39,263 nucleotides of DNA from Candidatus Woesearchaeota archaeon (GCA_016180285.1 JACPBO010000004.1:1-39263), one strand, 5' to 3'. Counted from the stretch's first letter, positions 25,413 through 33,964 are shown. The notes: generated by a model from the sequence alone, not told the origin. A program made the numbers and translations.

Positions 25413-25415
25413 TAT

Positions 25416-25457
25416 TAATAGCGGACAACAATTCTCAATTTTCTTTGTCCGCTATTA
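25416..25457 (-). terminator. 13-bp hairpin between hicB and hicA
   Basis: TAATAGCGGACAA (25416-25428) and TTGTCCGCTATTA (25445-25457) form a perfect 13-bp stem with a 16-base loop. On the message it lies between the antitoxin stop (25487) and the toxin hairpin. It could end most transcripts after hicB or protect the 3' end of the antitoxin message; no long T tract follows it, so terminator function is tentative. Confidence 0.45.
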
Positions 25458-25486
25458 TAGCTCCTGAGCAGACAACAAAGGAAGCT

Positions 25487-25708
25487 TCATACTTCAACCT
25501 GCACCTGCTGTATGCCTACAAATTCTCCTCCAGGAATCTCCTTCTCTACCTGCAGGCATAATTCAATCGCTTCTCTTATATTTTTCAGCAATTCATCTAG
25601 AGTTTTGCCTTGTGTATGGCATCCGCGAAGAGCAGGCACGCTGCCTACATAATATCCATCCTCGTCTTTTTCTATTACTACAGTAAAATTATGTATTTGT
25701 TTTCTCAT
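25487..25708 (-). CDS. hicB: HicB-family antitoxin
   Basis: From MRKQIHNFTVVIEKDEDGYYVGSVPALRGC the protein has 73 residues of the UPF0150/HicB type: partly degraded RNase H fold with the DEDGYYVGSVPALRGCHTQG signature and the helix LDELLKNIREAIELCLQ. It lacks the C-terminal DNA-binding helix-turn-helix or ribbon-helix-helix of longer HicB proteins, so autoregulation by it is uncertain. A longer reading frame starts at 25747, but a minus-strand TATA box (GGTTTAAATATG, about 25725-25737) lies between, and 25708 is 25 bases after it. That decides the start. It neutralises the HicA product encoded downstream. Confidence 0.85.
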   Translation of the reverse strand: MRKQIHNFTVVIEKDEDGYYVGSVPALRGCHTQGKTLDELLKNIREAIELCLQVEKEIPGGEFVGIQQVQVEV

Positions 25709-25853
25709 GATGTATAGTAAGTTAAACTCATATTTAAACCTTTCCATATATTCACTTCAAAATGGTGAAAAAACTGAAAGATTTAATATCAGACAGTATT
25801 TGCAATAGATAAGTTAGTATGCTCTTTCATTTTGTTTTTGAAGGGGGGTAAAG

Positions 25854-27359
25854 TCAAACAAACTCCCTCATCACATGCTCTTTTATGATCTCATAGGCAA
25901 ACATAAAATACCCTACAACATAAAATATCATAAGCAGCATCATGAAAATAAGCATGAAGGCTGAAATGAAGAAATAGCGGCCTGCAATCAGGCTCATTAT
26001 TGTGTTAACATAATAGACAAAAACGCTTTCAAAAAAGAACCATATATAAAATCCGAAAAACACGAAGCCAATCAACACGCATACAACAAAAAACTTTTTC
26101 CTCGCTTCTTTGTCAATGGCCAATAAATAAACGGCTATTCCTGCAATAATGGAAACAACTGCAACGATAATTGCAGAGAGCGGATGCGCAATAAAATTGT
26201 TTATTAAAAATCTGCCCTCTGCAATTCCCCTTGTGATTATATCGGCTCCTGTAAGCCCTTCTTTCACCATTATGCTTTGGGGAATGCTTCTTATGCTGAA
26301 TAAGGGCATTAAAAAGAAAGCTGCAAGAGATGAGCAGATTACGCCAAGCGCAGCCCTGTTCACATGAAGCTCCTTTTTATTGAACATCTTATACCACACA
26401 AAGGCAGGCATCAAAAGGAAGAAGACAATTGCAATTATATTGAGCAGATAAATTATAAATGCAGAAATGTTATTAAGCAGAACAGCCCCCATATCATTCA
26501 TCATGAGGCCGAATATAGGGCTATGCCCTGCTCCGAGCCTCGCAAGAAACACATCATCCTTTATTCCAAAAATATAGGGAATGACAAAATTCCCAAAATC
26601 TGTAAGAAGGTGGAGCGCAAGCAGCCCTCCAACCCCTAAAAAAACACCTCTTTTGTAATGAAACAGGCTGACAAATCCCTTGTACAGCTTGTCTCCGAAA
26701 TCGCCTGCCTTGTAAATCAGGTGCTCTGCTGAAAACTTCTCATAATGCCTCATCACAATGAACAGGTAAGCCACAAGCCCAATAACAATAATCGGCGAAT
26801 CAAGCAGGAATATGAGCCAGCCTTCAAGCAAGTTGAAAACAGCGACAAAAAACCCGCTCAATACAATCAACACAACAAAAAATCTTGCCAAAAGCCCATA
26901 AGCTCCGCTTATTTTTCCTTCCTCAGATATCACATCCATGAAGCTTGGCTTTTTGATTTCAATTTTAAACGCAGCGTATATTGAAATTATCAGCAGCAGA
27001 ATTCCTCCTGAATAAATTCCGAGGTTATCAAGAAATGCCGCATTCGATTCCATTGCGCTCAGCGCTTCCTTGAAAAAATACATTTGTTCTGCAGCAGCGC
27101 CTGCATATGTGGTGAAATCCTTTATCACAAGCAAAAAATAGGCCGCTATTATCGCAAGGTCAATAGCATTTTTTCTGCTTCCAAATATGATTTTTGTAAA
27201 GCTTACTTTGTATAAAATATACCCCAACGCAGCCCATGATGTCAGCTTCTGCACAACATCCAAATCGCCTTTCAGCAGCCTGAATGCATCAAGTATGTTG
27301 AGCGCAATAATCATTACAAGGATTATTTCTTCAACTCTATGGCTTATTTTTTCATTCAT
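25854..27359 (-). CDS. Polytopic membrane protein of the pilus cluster
   Basis: This 501-residue protein has roughly 11-12 hydrophobic segments along its length and short basic cytoplasmic loops (KKELHVNR, DKEARKKFF). There are no repeats and no catalytic motifs I can identify. It is not an obvious transporter family. It follows the KaiC-like ATPase gene by 8 bases on the same strand, so the two are one operon. It may be a membrane partner of that ATPase, comparable in place but not in sequence to FlaJ. Function unknown. Confidence 0.65.
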   Translation of the reverse strand: MNEKISHRVEEIILVMIIALNILDAFRLLKGDLDVVQKLTSWAALGYILYKVSFTKIIFGSRKNAIDLAIIAAYFLLVIKDFTTYAGAAAEQMYFFKEALSAMESNAAFLDNLGIYSGGILLLIISIYAAFKIEIKKPSFMDVISEEGKISGAYGLLARFFVVLIVLSGFFVAVFNLLEGWLIFLLDSPIIVIGLVAYLFIVMRHYEKFSAEHLIYKAGDFGDKLYKGFVSLFHYKRGVFLGVGGLLALHLLTDFGNFVIPYIFGIKDDVFLARLGAGHSPIFGLMMNDMGAVLLNNISAFIIYLLNIIAIVFFLLMPAFVWYKMFNKKELHVNRAALGVICSSLAAFFLMPLFSIRSIPQSIMVKEGLTGADIITRGIAEGRFLINNFIAHPLSAIIVAVVSIIAGIAVYLLAIDKEARKKFFVVCVLIGFVFFGFYIWFFFESVFVYYVNTIMSLIAGRYFFISAFMLIFMMLLMIFYVVGYFMFAYEIIKEHVMREFV

Positions 27360-27367
27360 AGTAGAAG

Positions 27368-28105
27368 CTAGCTCTTTACAATGATGCCTGATTTTGTTAT
27401 GAGCATTGGAATCTCGCCCTGCCTGTGCGCTGTTCTTCTCATCTTTAAAATCTCAATAGAGCGGTGGCATTTCTTTGAATCCTCAAGAACGTCTAAAATG
27501 ACCACAGAGTCGCATACAAACTCCTCTACATTGAACCTGCTTATTCTCTTCAGCTCCCTATTTTCAGGATCGCGAACCTCTCCGACTATCTCTGATGTTA
27601 TTATTGCTGTGCACTCGAGTTTTTTCAGCTGCGTGGAAAGCGAATACAGGGCCTTTCTTATTTCATATTCATTTCCGAATGCCATTCCGAATGCGGATGT
27701 GCTGTCTATTACAACCCTTTTCGCATTAATCCTCTGCACTTCGCTTATCAGCCTCGTCTGAAAATCCTCAAGCTCATAAGGATAATAATAAAGAAAAGCG
27801 CATTGCCCATTTTCTTCGCATTTGGTAAAATCCCAGCCAAAGTTTTCAGCATCGCCTTTCAAATCTTCAAGGTCTTCTTCAAAAGAAATAAACAGGCCTT
27901 TATCTCCCTTTTTTATTCCTTCATGTATAAACTGCATCCCGAAAATTGTTTTTCCGGTTCCGGCACCGCCTGTAACTAGGTTGACGCTTCTCGCCAGCAA
28001 GCCGCCTTCGCAGAGCCTGTCAAATCCAGGAATCCCTGATGCAAGCCTTCTGTTGTTTTGCAATAATTTTCCGGCTGTTTTCAGTTTTTCTCTTTTTTTA
28101 GCCAT
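27368..28105 (-). CDS. KaiC/FlaH-like RecA-fold ATPase
   Basis: This 245-residue single-domain KaiC-like ATPase shows the N-terminal SGIPGFDRLCEGGLL, Walker A GGAGTGKT (46-53), the FEED acidic pair typical of KaiC (75-78), and Walker B VVIDS (131-135). The C-terminal RRTAHRQGEIPMLITKSGIIV is normal for the group. FlaH-like KaiC ATPases of archaella bind ATP at the motor; other KaiC-like proteins act as signalling ATPases. Located inside the pilus run between pilins and the polytopic membrane protein, it is the likely ATP sensor or motor accessory of this pilus. Cytoplasmic; overlaps no neighbour, gap 9 bases to the upstream small membrane gene. Confidence 0.85.
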   Translation of the reverse strand: MAKKREKLKTAGKLLQNNRRLASGIPGFDRLCEGGLLARSVNLVTGGAGTGKTIFGMQFIHEGIKKGDKGLFISFEEDLEDLKGDAENFGWDFTKCEENGQCAFLYYYPYELEDFQTRLISEVQRINAKRVVIDSTSAFGMAFGNEYEIRKALYSLSTQLKKLECTAIITSEIVGEVRDPENRELKRISRFNVEEFVCDSVVILDVLEDSKKCHRSIEILKMRRTAHRQGEIPMLITKSGIIVKS

Positions 28106-28114
28106 CTAACCCCT

Positions 28115-28483
28115 TCATCTTTCAGATGCAATGTCTAAAAATGACTTCAATGCGACAATAAATCCGCCTGACGCTATGAACACAGTTAAATTCTGCAGCA
28201 TCTTGCTTAACGCGTCATTAAAAACAGGCACTTTCTCAAGCACAGAGTTAAAGCTTGAAAATATGGCTATCATTGTTATTGTTGCAACAAGGTAGAGCAT
28301 CTTCTCTTTGTCTGTTATATTCAGCAGGCCAACAACTAGGCCGAGAATTGCTATAATTATCACTTCAATTGCAGCATATTCCGCAGGAAGATTGAATGCT
28401 CCCATTACAATTGCGATTACAGCTCCCACAAGAAAAGAAGCAATGCCCATCTTCTCCAAAAAAGTTCCCTTTGACTTTGACAT
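28115..28483 (-). CDS. Small four-helix membrane protein
   Basis: The 122 residues hold four hydrophobic helices (about 15-32, 37-55, 62-78 and 100-116) with a short amphipathic stretch between the third and fourth. No motif is recognised. It has an AGAGGTGAAAA ribosome site before the ATG and a minus-strand TATA-like box near 28533-28543, so it may start the operon with the KaiC-like and polytopic genes. The gap of 126 bases to the pilin gene upstream contains AAACCAA/TTGGTTT (28562-28568 / 28582-28588), a possible terminator. Confidence 0.6.
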   Translation of the reverse strand: MSKSKGTFLEKMGIASFLVGAVIAIVMGAFNLPAEYAAIEVIIIAILGLVVGLLNITDKEKMLYLVATITMIAIFSSFNSVLEKVPVFNDALSKMLQNLTVFIASGGFIVALKSFLDIASER

Positions 28484-28609
28484 TTTTCACCTCTTTGAAC
28501 AATATGATTTTATAGTGTTATCTTAACTACAGTTATATTTAAAACTTGCTGTTTGTATTATAAACCAATAGCCAAGAATATTTGGTTTTTGCTTATATTA
28601 TAAACAATT

Positions 28610-29536
28610 TTATCCCGCGCAGCCTGCGCTGTATGCGCTCAAATGAGCTGTATCGAGCTTGAACCATGAATAGCTGCCCGCAGTCTCATTCACAGTGCAG
28701 TAAGCCAGTGTTGAGTTGCTGAAATACAGGTAATCAACCCCGCTTCTTGCATAGATCGGAATTTCCTGGGCGCTGAACTCATCCAAATTAACAAGGCTCT
28801 CTATTCCGTTTGCATCTGAATTGAATTTTCCCTCTAAGCGCATTAAAAAATTAGGGGCTGTTATTGATGGAATGTAGCGTGAATTAAGCAGATGGCCTAT
28901 CAGCTCAGCATCGCTGAAATATGTTATATTTGACCTTGAAATTATGTTTGTAACCCTTCCATAGCTGTATATATTGTAAAGCGGATCCTCAAATCCCTCA
29001 ATGCCTATTTTCGTTGTGACATATTTTGTATTGTTCCACTTGGCCGTGTTCCTTTCATCAGCTATATTTAATGTTATGTTAAGGTCAATGCTGACAAACC
29101 ACGGCTCCAGCTGGTAAATTTTAATTTTATTTACTGTAAAATCCATGATTATGCCTGTTTTTCCGGCTTCTGCCTTTATCTTATTCATCCAGTCGACAAA
29201 TGTAGAGCCTTCCATTATGTTTATTTCGGTGCCGTTGTAGCTGCCATTAGTCATAAGCTCGCTAAATGCTAGGCTGGCATTTGTTACAAATGTGCCGCGC
29301 GTTACAATAAACTGCTCCAGCCCGAGTATTGACCTGAACCCCGAAATATAAAGCCCGCGCCCCATATCCTTGCCAGCATCGTCTATGAAATTGTCCATTG
29401 TGCTTATCCTTGTTTCCACTACAGCCATCTTGTCTCTCAGATTATATCCGGTAATTATCGAAAAAGAAACTAAAATGAGGCCTACAAGCAAAATACCGAT
29501 TACTGTAAAAAATATGGCCTTCTTCTTCAACGCCAT
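28610..29536 (-). CDS. Pilin-like membrane-anchored protein, about 308 aa
   Basis: From MALKKKAIFFTVIGILL the chain has one N-terminal transmembrane helix (about 9-28) ending in SIITGYN, followed by about 270 extracellular residues with several N-x-S/T sequons and two late cysteines (CTVN, AGCAG). The short basic head plus long hydrophobic helix is the type IV pilin-like or pseudopilin style. The start at 29536 is preferred over the longer frame because GGTGAGAGT precedes it; that places the start 10 bases inside the end of the upstream gene. It is part of the chain of pilin-like genes, probably a minor pilin or adhesin. Confidence 0.65.
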   Translation of the reverse strand: MALKKKAIFFTVIGILLVGLILVSFSIITGYNLRDKMAVVETRISTMDNFIDDAGKDMGRGLYISGFRSILGLEQFIVTRGTFVTNASLAFSELMTNGSYNGTEINIMEGSTFVDWMNKIKAEAGKTGIIMDFTVNKIKIYQLEPWFVSIDLNITLNIADERNTAKWNNTKYVTTKIGIEGFEDPLYNIYSYGRVTNIISRSNITYFSDAELIGHLLNSRYIPSITAPNFLMRLEGKFNSDANGIESLVNLDEFSAQEIPIYARSGVDYLYFSNSTLAYCTVNETAGSYSWFKLDTAHLSAYSAGCAG

Positions 29537-31383
29537 ACTCTCACCTCTACTGTTGTAGGGCCCCATAAGCTCGGAACATTGCCTACGCTTATTGTCTCGT
29601 TGTTTATTTCAACAGCGCTGACGCTGGCGCCTAAAATAGACCTCAGCCTGGTGGTTGCATCAGCTACAGCTTCCTCTTCTGTTGCAAATGTGCTGCCATA
29701 TCCTACAAGTGAAGGGACAAAGATCTTATAGCTAAACAAAGTTTCATTTAAAATATAGCAGATGGGGCAGACATCAGACAGGCTTATTGCATTTGTCCCA
29801 TTAAACAGGTAATTAGGGTCAATGTAAAGCGAGGATGGCGTTGCATCAGGCATCGGAGTCTTGAAAATCTGATGGCCGTTCACTATCGCAGTTATATTCC
29901 TGCTCTCAAGCTCAACAAGCCCAACAGCCGCATCAACTACAGAGTCGCCGTCAAAATATTTCTGATACAGGACATTTGTGCTTTTTTGCGTCATGAACTT
30001 TTCAGCAACCAGCAGATCTATCTTGCCATACTGCAGCTTTTGGTCATTCAGGTCATAGCTGTATTCTACATAAGATGACTGCTCGGGGTCTTCTTCCGGA
30101 TCAGAATAAAGCACAGTGCTGTCATCGCCCCAGAAATCATTGTCCGGGAAGCAATTTAAGTAAACAGCAATAGTGTTTGTTCCGTAGCTTAAGTTGCTTG
30201 TTATGTTGTATGTTTTTTCAAAATCGCAGTTATTGCCTGTATTGCATGGCGGATCAGTTAAATCAAGCGTTTTATTATTTATGTAAACCTGTATGTTGTC
30301 TTTGTTGTCTTTGTTGTATATGCTTTTCCCATGCAGATAAAGCGTTGCGCTCCTGAAGCCCATATATTCCGGCTTCAGCAATGGCATTATTGCCCATGCG
30401 CAGCTTTCCAGCTGGCCATGAGCCTGGCTTTCTATGTTGTCAAAATAAACTTTTTTTGTGACTTCTTTGCTCACGCTTCCAATGTAATCTGTCTGGTAGC
30501 CCACAATAAGGTGCGTTCCTGGATGAAGATGCGTATGCCACTGCGCCTGCGCATCCAATGTTACCCTTATTTCATTCCATCCAGCATTCAGGCAGCTTAT
30601 TGGAATTTCTTTCATTCCGAAAAACATATGCGTGTCAGGGGTTGTTCCGGCATCCTGGTAATCGAGCTGTATAAAATCATCCTTGCTGTATTCGCAATCG
30701 TCATCATTGTTTATCTCTACCTTATTTTGGTTTGACTGGCTTGTTCCGTAATGCATTGACCAGTAGAAAGTTGCGTTTTTTATATTGGTTGAATTCAGGT
30801 AAATCTTTTTCGTGATGAAAACCTTGTCTGTTGAATGCGCGCTTCCTTCCGGCTCGAATGTAAAGACTTCAGTAACATTCTTTCTGACTTTTGTTGCAGT
30901 TGCCCTTGCATTATACCCCTTTATTGCAACGTTTTTTGCAATCCCTGAAATAATCTTCTTTGCGCTTACCAGGCTCACGCTGTAATTTGCCGTTCTGTTA
31001 TAAATCCTCTCTCCGCCTATATAAAGCTCATATCCAGTATTATTTTCAATAAAGCTGTCTATTATATTTTTTGTCAGGTTTGCAGCTTTGCCGCTTTTGT
31101 TTGCAGACCAAAGCTCGCCGATCTGTTCTATTATGCTGCTGTTTAAGTCGCTTACATCATTGCCTGCAATCAGGCTCTGCACATAAGTGTTGTTGTCCTT
31201 GATTTCGTAAATCTTCAGTTCAGACAATGCATTCAGCAGGTCATACGGCAAGTTTTCAGCAGAGCTTTTCGGAATGTCGCGGATGTAAAAAGACGATGCT
31301 ATTATTATGCCAAGGATAATTATGCTTGAGCACATCACAGCATCTATTGTGAAAAATATTCCCTTCTTCCTTTTTAATTCCAT
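29527..31383 (-). CDS. Large pilin-like surface protein, 618 aa
   Basis: The N-terminus MELKRKKGIFFTIDAVMCSSIIILGIIIASSF is a basic head followed by a long hydrophobic helix, as in class III pilin signals, although no QxSxE motif is present. The remainder (about 40-618) is extracellular, rich in N-x-S/T sequons and beta-strand-like stretches, with several cysteines (CEYSKD, ESCAWAI, CNTGNNCDF, NCFPDN, CPICYI) that may form disulphides. It is far longer than a structural pilin, so it is more likely a tip adhesin or minor pilin. It overlaps the preceding gene (31374-31931) by 10 bases and the following one by 10 bases: translationally coupled. Confidence 0.65.
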   Translation of the reverse strand: MELKRKKGIFFTIDAVMCSSIIILGIIIASSFYIRDIPKSSAENLPYDLLNALSELKIYEIKDNNTYVQSLIAGNDVSDLNSSIIEQIGELWSANKSGKAANLTKNIIDSFIENNTGYELYIGGERIYNRTANYSVSLVSAKKIISGIAKNVAIKGYNARATATKVRKNVTEVFTFEPEGSAHSTDKVFITKKIYLNSTNIKNATFYWSMHYGTSQSNQNKVEINNDDDCEYSKDDFIQLDYQDAGTTPDTHMFFGMKEIPISCLNAGWNEIRVTLDAQAQWHTHLHPGTHLIVGYQTDYIGSVSKEVTKKVYFDNIESQAHGQLESCAWAIMPLLKPEYMGFRSATLYLHGKSIYNKDNKDNIQVYINNKTLDLTDPPCNTGNNCDFEKTYNITSNLSYGTNTIAVYLNCFPDNDFWGDDSTVLYSDPEEDPEQSSYVEYSYDLNDQKLQYGKIDLLVAEKFMTQKSTNVLYQKYFDGDSVVDAAVGLVELESRNITAIVNGHQIFKTPMPDATPSSLYIDPNYLFNGTNAISLSDVCPICYILNETLFSYKIFVPSLVGYGSTFATEEEAVADATTRLRSILGASVSAVEINNETISVGNVPSLWGPTTVEVRVWR

Positions 31384-31931
31384 GAATAAACCACCATTTT
31401 CAATAAGCTCGAATTATAAAGCACAATCCTTTCAACTTTTGCAATATTTTTTGCCATCGCATTGCTTATATTTATCAGGCACTTTGCGTTTCCAACAGCC
31501 CATGGCCCCGTTATATTTACAACCTCAATATTCACTTGCGGGCTGCCAATTCCGCATGTTGCATTAAGCCTAGGAGCATTTCCGTATTTATCCTCAAAAA
31601 AAACAAAGTAATCGCTGCTTGTTCCCAAAAGAAATTTTGACCTGCTGTAATCCAGCGCAGCAAATGAGTTTATCTTGTTCTGGATCAGCCTGTAATTTCC
31701 ATCTGTAATGCCTATCCTGTTGACATCGAATGTGCTCCAGTTTGCAGGATACCCTTCCTCTATCAGGGATGATGAAATTGCCTTGGCATCGAGCAGCAGG
31801 TCCTTTATTGCATTCTTATTTTCAACAGATATATTCCCCGCATACTGATAGTAAATGATCATAGTTATTGAAAAAAGCGCAATAGCTATCATAAAATCCC
31901 CATACCAGCTCTGCGCTTTTCTGTTATTCAT
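31374..31931 (-). CDS. Pilin-like protein, 185 aa
   Basis: The head MNNRKAQSWYGDFMIAIALFSITMIIYYQYAG combines a short basic KAQ segment and a hydrophobic helix of pilin type. The KAQS resembles the cleavage area of class III signals (cut before Q), but the conserved Glu at +5 of the mature form is absent. The extracellular part has N-x-S/T sequons (NWS, NAT, NIT, NIS, NSS) and a Cys pair (ATCGIG, AKCLIN). Probably a minor pilin. It sits 2 bases after the next pilin gene on the message and overlaps the 618-aa gene. Confidence 0.65.
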   Translation of the reverse strand: MNNRKAQSWYGDFMIAIALFSITMIIYYQYAGNISVENKNAIKDLLLDAKAISSSLIEEGYPANWSTFDVNRIGITDGNYRLIQNKINSFAALDYSRSKFLLGTSSDYFVFFEDKYGNAPRLNATCGIGSPQVNIEVVNITGPWAVGNAKCLINISNAMAKNIAKVERIVLYNSSLLKMVVYSWN

Positions 31932-31933
31932 GT

Positions 31934-32323
31934 TTAATTTATCTGAACTATTCCACCAGTCTTTTTTATCGTATTGTTTCCTTTGGCCAATGTTCCATTT
32001 GCATCAGGAAGCTGAAGCACATAATCATAATTATCAGACTGCGCAATAAGCGTTCTTCCGGTTATTGAAATATTATAGTCTGATGTCTCAAGCCTTTCCG
32101 GAATGTCAAATGTTCTCATATACCCGTCATTAACAATAGAAGCCAGCACAATCTCGTTCTGGACCTTATATGCAACATCCTTCAGCAGGATGAACTCTTT
32201 CTCTGTATTGAATTCCTTCATTTTTTCTATTGAAGAAGCAAGGAATATCAGCAGCATAATGAATCCAATGCCTACAAAAACAATGAATTCAACAGACACC
32301 TGGGCTTTTATGTTCCGACCCAT
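31934..32323 (-). CDS. Type IV pilin with class III signal (QxSxE)
   Basis: The 129 residues begin MGRNIKAQVSVEFIVFVGIGFIMLLIFLA. KAQVSVEF is the class III signal peptide motif recognised by EppA-type prepilin peptidases, with mature pilin starting at Gln. The hydrophobic assembly helix follows directly. The rest (about 30-129) is an extracellular beta-rich domain with a couple of N-x-S/T sites. It overlaps the upstream pilin gene by 16 bases. It is likely a structural pilin subunit. No prepilin peptidase gene is in the window. Confidence 0.85.
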   Translation of the reverse strand: MGRNIKAQVSVEFIVFVGIGFIMLLIFLASSIEKMKEFNTEKEFILLKDVAYKVQNEIVLASIVNDGYMRTFDIPERLETSDYNISITGRTLIAQSDNYDYVLQLPDANGTLAKGNNTIKKTGGIVQIN

Positions 32324-32715
32324 ACATAATCCCCCCTCGCTTCAACAACAATGAACTTTATTCCCTGGCTGCTGTCTACGCTGCCCATCATATTTGTGGC
32401 TGCAACTGATGTTACATCTGTTATGCCGTTTGCAGTTGCGACCTTGAACCTTACTTCTCTTCCGCTGAAGCTAATCTCCTTGACATTTTCAGGCATATAA
32501 AGCTTCAATGTCATCTTTGATGGCTCTCCCAGGTAATAAACAGAATCAGCAGCATCAGTTATCTTTTTTGCGATCTGGTCAGCCTCACCTGTAACAACCT
32601 GGTCTTTTGTGGAAATGCCCTGCTTGTAGAATATGACTATCAGTGGGATCAGCACAAGTGCAACAAAGCCGATTATTATCATGTATTCTGTGCTGGCCTG
32701 CCCTCTTTTTTTCAT
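32308..32715 (-). CDS. Type IV pilin with class III signal (QASTEY)
   Basis: The 135 residues begin MKKRGQASTEYMIIIGFVALVLIPLIVIFY. RGQASTEY is the textbook archaeal class III motif (cut before Q). The assembly helix runs from 9 to about 29, and the rest is a small beta-rich extracellular domain. It is the first gene of the pilin run and has an AGGTG ribosome site plus a minus-strand TATA-like TTTATTAAA near 32748-32757. It is likely the main pilin subunit, with the next four genes coupled to it. Confidence 0.88.
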   Translation of the reverse strand: MKKRGQASTEYMIIIGFVALVLIPLIVIFYKQGISTKDQVVTGEADQIAKKITDAADSVYYLGEPSKMTLKLYMPENVKEISFSGREVRFKVATANGITDVTSVAATNMMGSVDSSQGIKFIVVEARGDYVWVGT

Positions 32716-32990
32716 GAAACACCTCTGTCAATACTCTCTTTAACTTTTTTAATAAAGCTTTCGGTTTTGAGGAGCTCAGGCATTAAGTCTGGCAGTGTTA
32801 TTCACAGAAAGGATATTCATAAAAAATAAAGATAAATTGCCAACAGCTAAGAAGGAAAAGCACAGGTATATGAGCTTTAAGCTGTGATCCTTTAACAATG
32901 ATCTTTAAGCTTTTATCTCTAAGGCATCACATCCCATCATTGCCCATTTTAGTATGGTGTTTGTGTACAGCATTTATCCTATACGCAAAT

Positions 32991-33038
32991 AAAAAATCCT
33001 CTCGGATTTTTTAAGCCTCAAACTTGTTCCAAGTTTGA
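32991..33038. terminator. Two adjacent perfect hairpins in the 413-base gap 32716-33128
   Basis: AAAAAATCC/GGATTTTTT (32991-32999 / 33004-33012, loop TCTC) and TCAAACTTG/CAAGTTTGA (33018-33026 / 33030-33038, loop TTC) follow one another. The first ends in a T tract on the plus strand and starts with A's that become T's on the minus strand, so it can act in either direction. They probably end transcription from the island at 33129-34341. The rest of the gap holds the pilin promoter near 32750 and otherwise nothing I recognise. Confidence 0.55.
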
Positions 33039-33128
33039 GCAATCATAGATTTGGCATAAGACAAATCCTGCACGCCCATGCTTACCCTCAAAACTGCCGG
33101 CAATCTTACCTATCTGAGATAGATAAGC

Positions 33129-33587
33129 TTAATCGCGTAATTGAGTTGTCCAGTTTGCCATCTGTATTTTATTATCAAGCTGGACTTTTTCAATCTCCAA
33201 CTTTTCTATTTCGTCCTCTATTTTAAGTTCATCTAGTTGAGCTACCATTTCTTTCTCATCTTTGTCTCTAAAGATATAGCTCCTTCTTTTCTCAAATAAA
33301 GAGCTTAAATGAGCCAGCTTGCTTCGCATATCATTAACTTTAACTATTGCTTCAGCCAATGTTATCTTTTCTCCATTAACTGCTGTATCTAAGTTTGTTT
33401 TTTGCACCTTAATTTTTAGCTTCCTGATTTCTTCAATTTTCTCGTCTATCTCATCAGACAGCTTTTTTGGGTCAAATTTTGTTTTTTTGCCTTCTTCTGC
33501 ATAGATGTTTTCTTTTCTCAGCAATATTAGTCTTGCTAATTTGCTTTTTTCTTTCTTTAATTTGCTTAACGCTTCACCAAGTTTCAT
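33129..33587 (-). CDS. DIP1984-family coiled-coil protein
   Basis: Starting at MKLGEALSKLKKEKSKLARL (about 152 residues; the longer frame begins 5 codons earlier), the protein matches the DIP1984 family: N-terminal MKLxEAL, central VQKTNLDTAVNGEKITLAEAIVKVNDM (the NxxT...LTEAL segment), and C-terminal NKIQMANWTTQL (family NWTTEL). Predicted helical throughout. The family's role is unknown; it is best known from bacteria and often from mobile elements. The chosen start is 4 bases after the stop of the AbrB-like gene and has a GAGGACTGATA ribosome-type site. Its presence in an archaeon-like context points to transfer. Confidence 0.75.
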   Translation of the reverse strand: MKLGEALSKLKKEKSKLARLILLRKENIYAEEGKKTKFDPKKLSDEIDEKIEEIRKLKIKVQKTNLDTAVNGEKITLAEAIVKVNDMRSKLAHLSSLFEKRRSYIFRDKDEKEMVAQLDELKIEDEIEKLEIEKVQLDNKIQMANWTTQLRD

Positions 33588-33591
33588 ATTA

Positions 33592-33843
33592 TCAGTCCTC
33601 ATCTATTTTCTCTACAAAACCATACATTGTTTTTTTCACAAATCTTATAATAAACCCGTTTTTATCAACAATTTTGAATATTGCAACATCGCCAATCTTA
33701 ATATGATACGCTTTAACAATATCGTCTGGTATAGGCATTATCAAATCGCCATTCTTTGCTTTTCTAATGGCAACGATATAGCGTCTCTTTAGCTTGAATC
33801 TTTTATCGCGCTCTCTGTAAGGTATTAGTTGAACTTTTTTCAT
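33592..33843 (-). CDS. SpoVT/AbrB-like small DNA-binding protein
   Basis: The 83 residues have a basic head (MKKVQLIPYRERDKRFKLKRRYIVAIRKAKNGD) and an AbrB swapped-hairpin-like segment (LIMPIPDDIVKAYHIKIGDVAIFKIVDKNGF). AbrB-type proteins bind DNA as dimers and act as transition regulators or antitoxins. A minus-strand TATA-like TTTAAA (33873-33878) and an inverted repeat (33886-33921) lie upstream, fitting autoregulation. The DIP1984 gene follows directly; the two would be co-transcribed. The AbrB assignment rests on pattern only. Confidence 0.6.
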   Translation of the reverse strand: MKKVQLIPYRERDKRFKLKRRYIVAIRKAKNGDLIMPIPDDIVKAYHIKIGDVAIFKIVDKNGFIIRFVKKTMYGFVEKIDED

Positions 33844-33885
33844 TTAATTTTCTCATTACCACTAACAACTCATTTAAATAGCCAG

Positions 33886-33921
33886 TACGTATGTTTTTAC
33901 ACCCACAAAAACATACACGTA
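33886..33921. promoter_or_regulatory. Inverted repeat upstream of the AbrB-like gene
   Basis: TATGTTTTT (33890-33898) is matched by AAAAACATA (33907-33915), with ACGT boxes on both outer sides (33887-33890 and 33917-33920) offset by two bases. It lies directly upstream of the minus-strand TATA box of the AbrB-like gene. AbrB dimers prefer AT-rich palindromes, so this is a candidate operator. Confidence 0.45.
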
Positions 33922-33964
33922 ACATTTAAATATTGGTTGTGTTTTATAGCGTATATTACTAGTG

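Noticed and set aside
19881-32715. Archaellum operon
   Set aside because: No archaellin, FlaF/FlaG-type genes or two-domain FlaJ are present; two separate F-domain proteins and QxSxE pilins fit a Tad/EppA-type pilus better.
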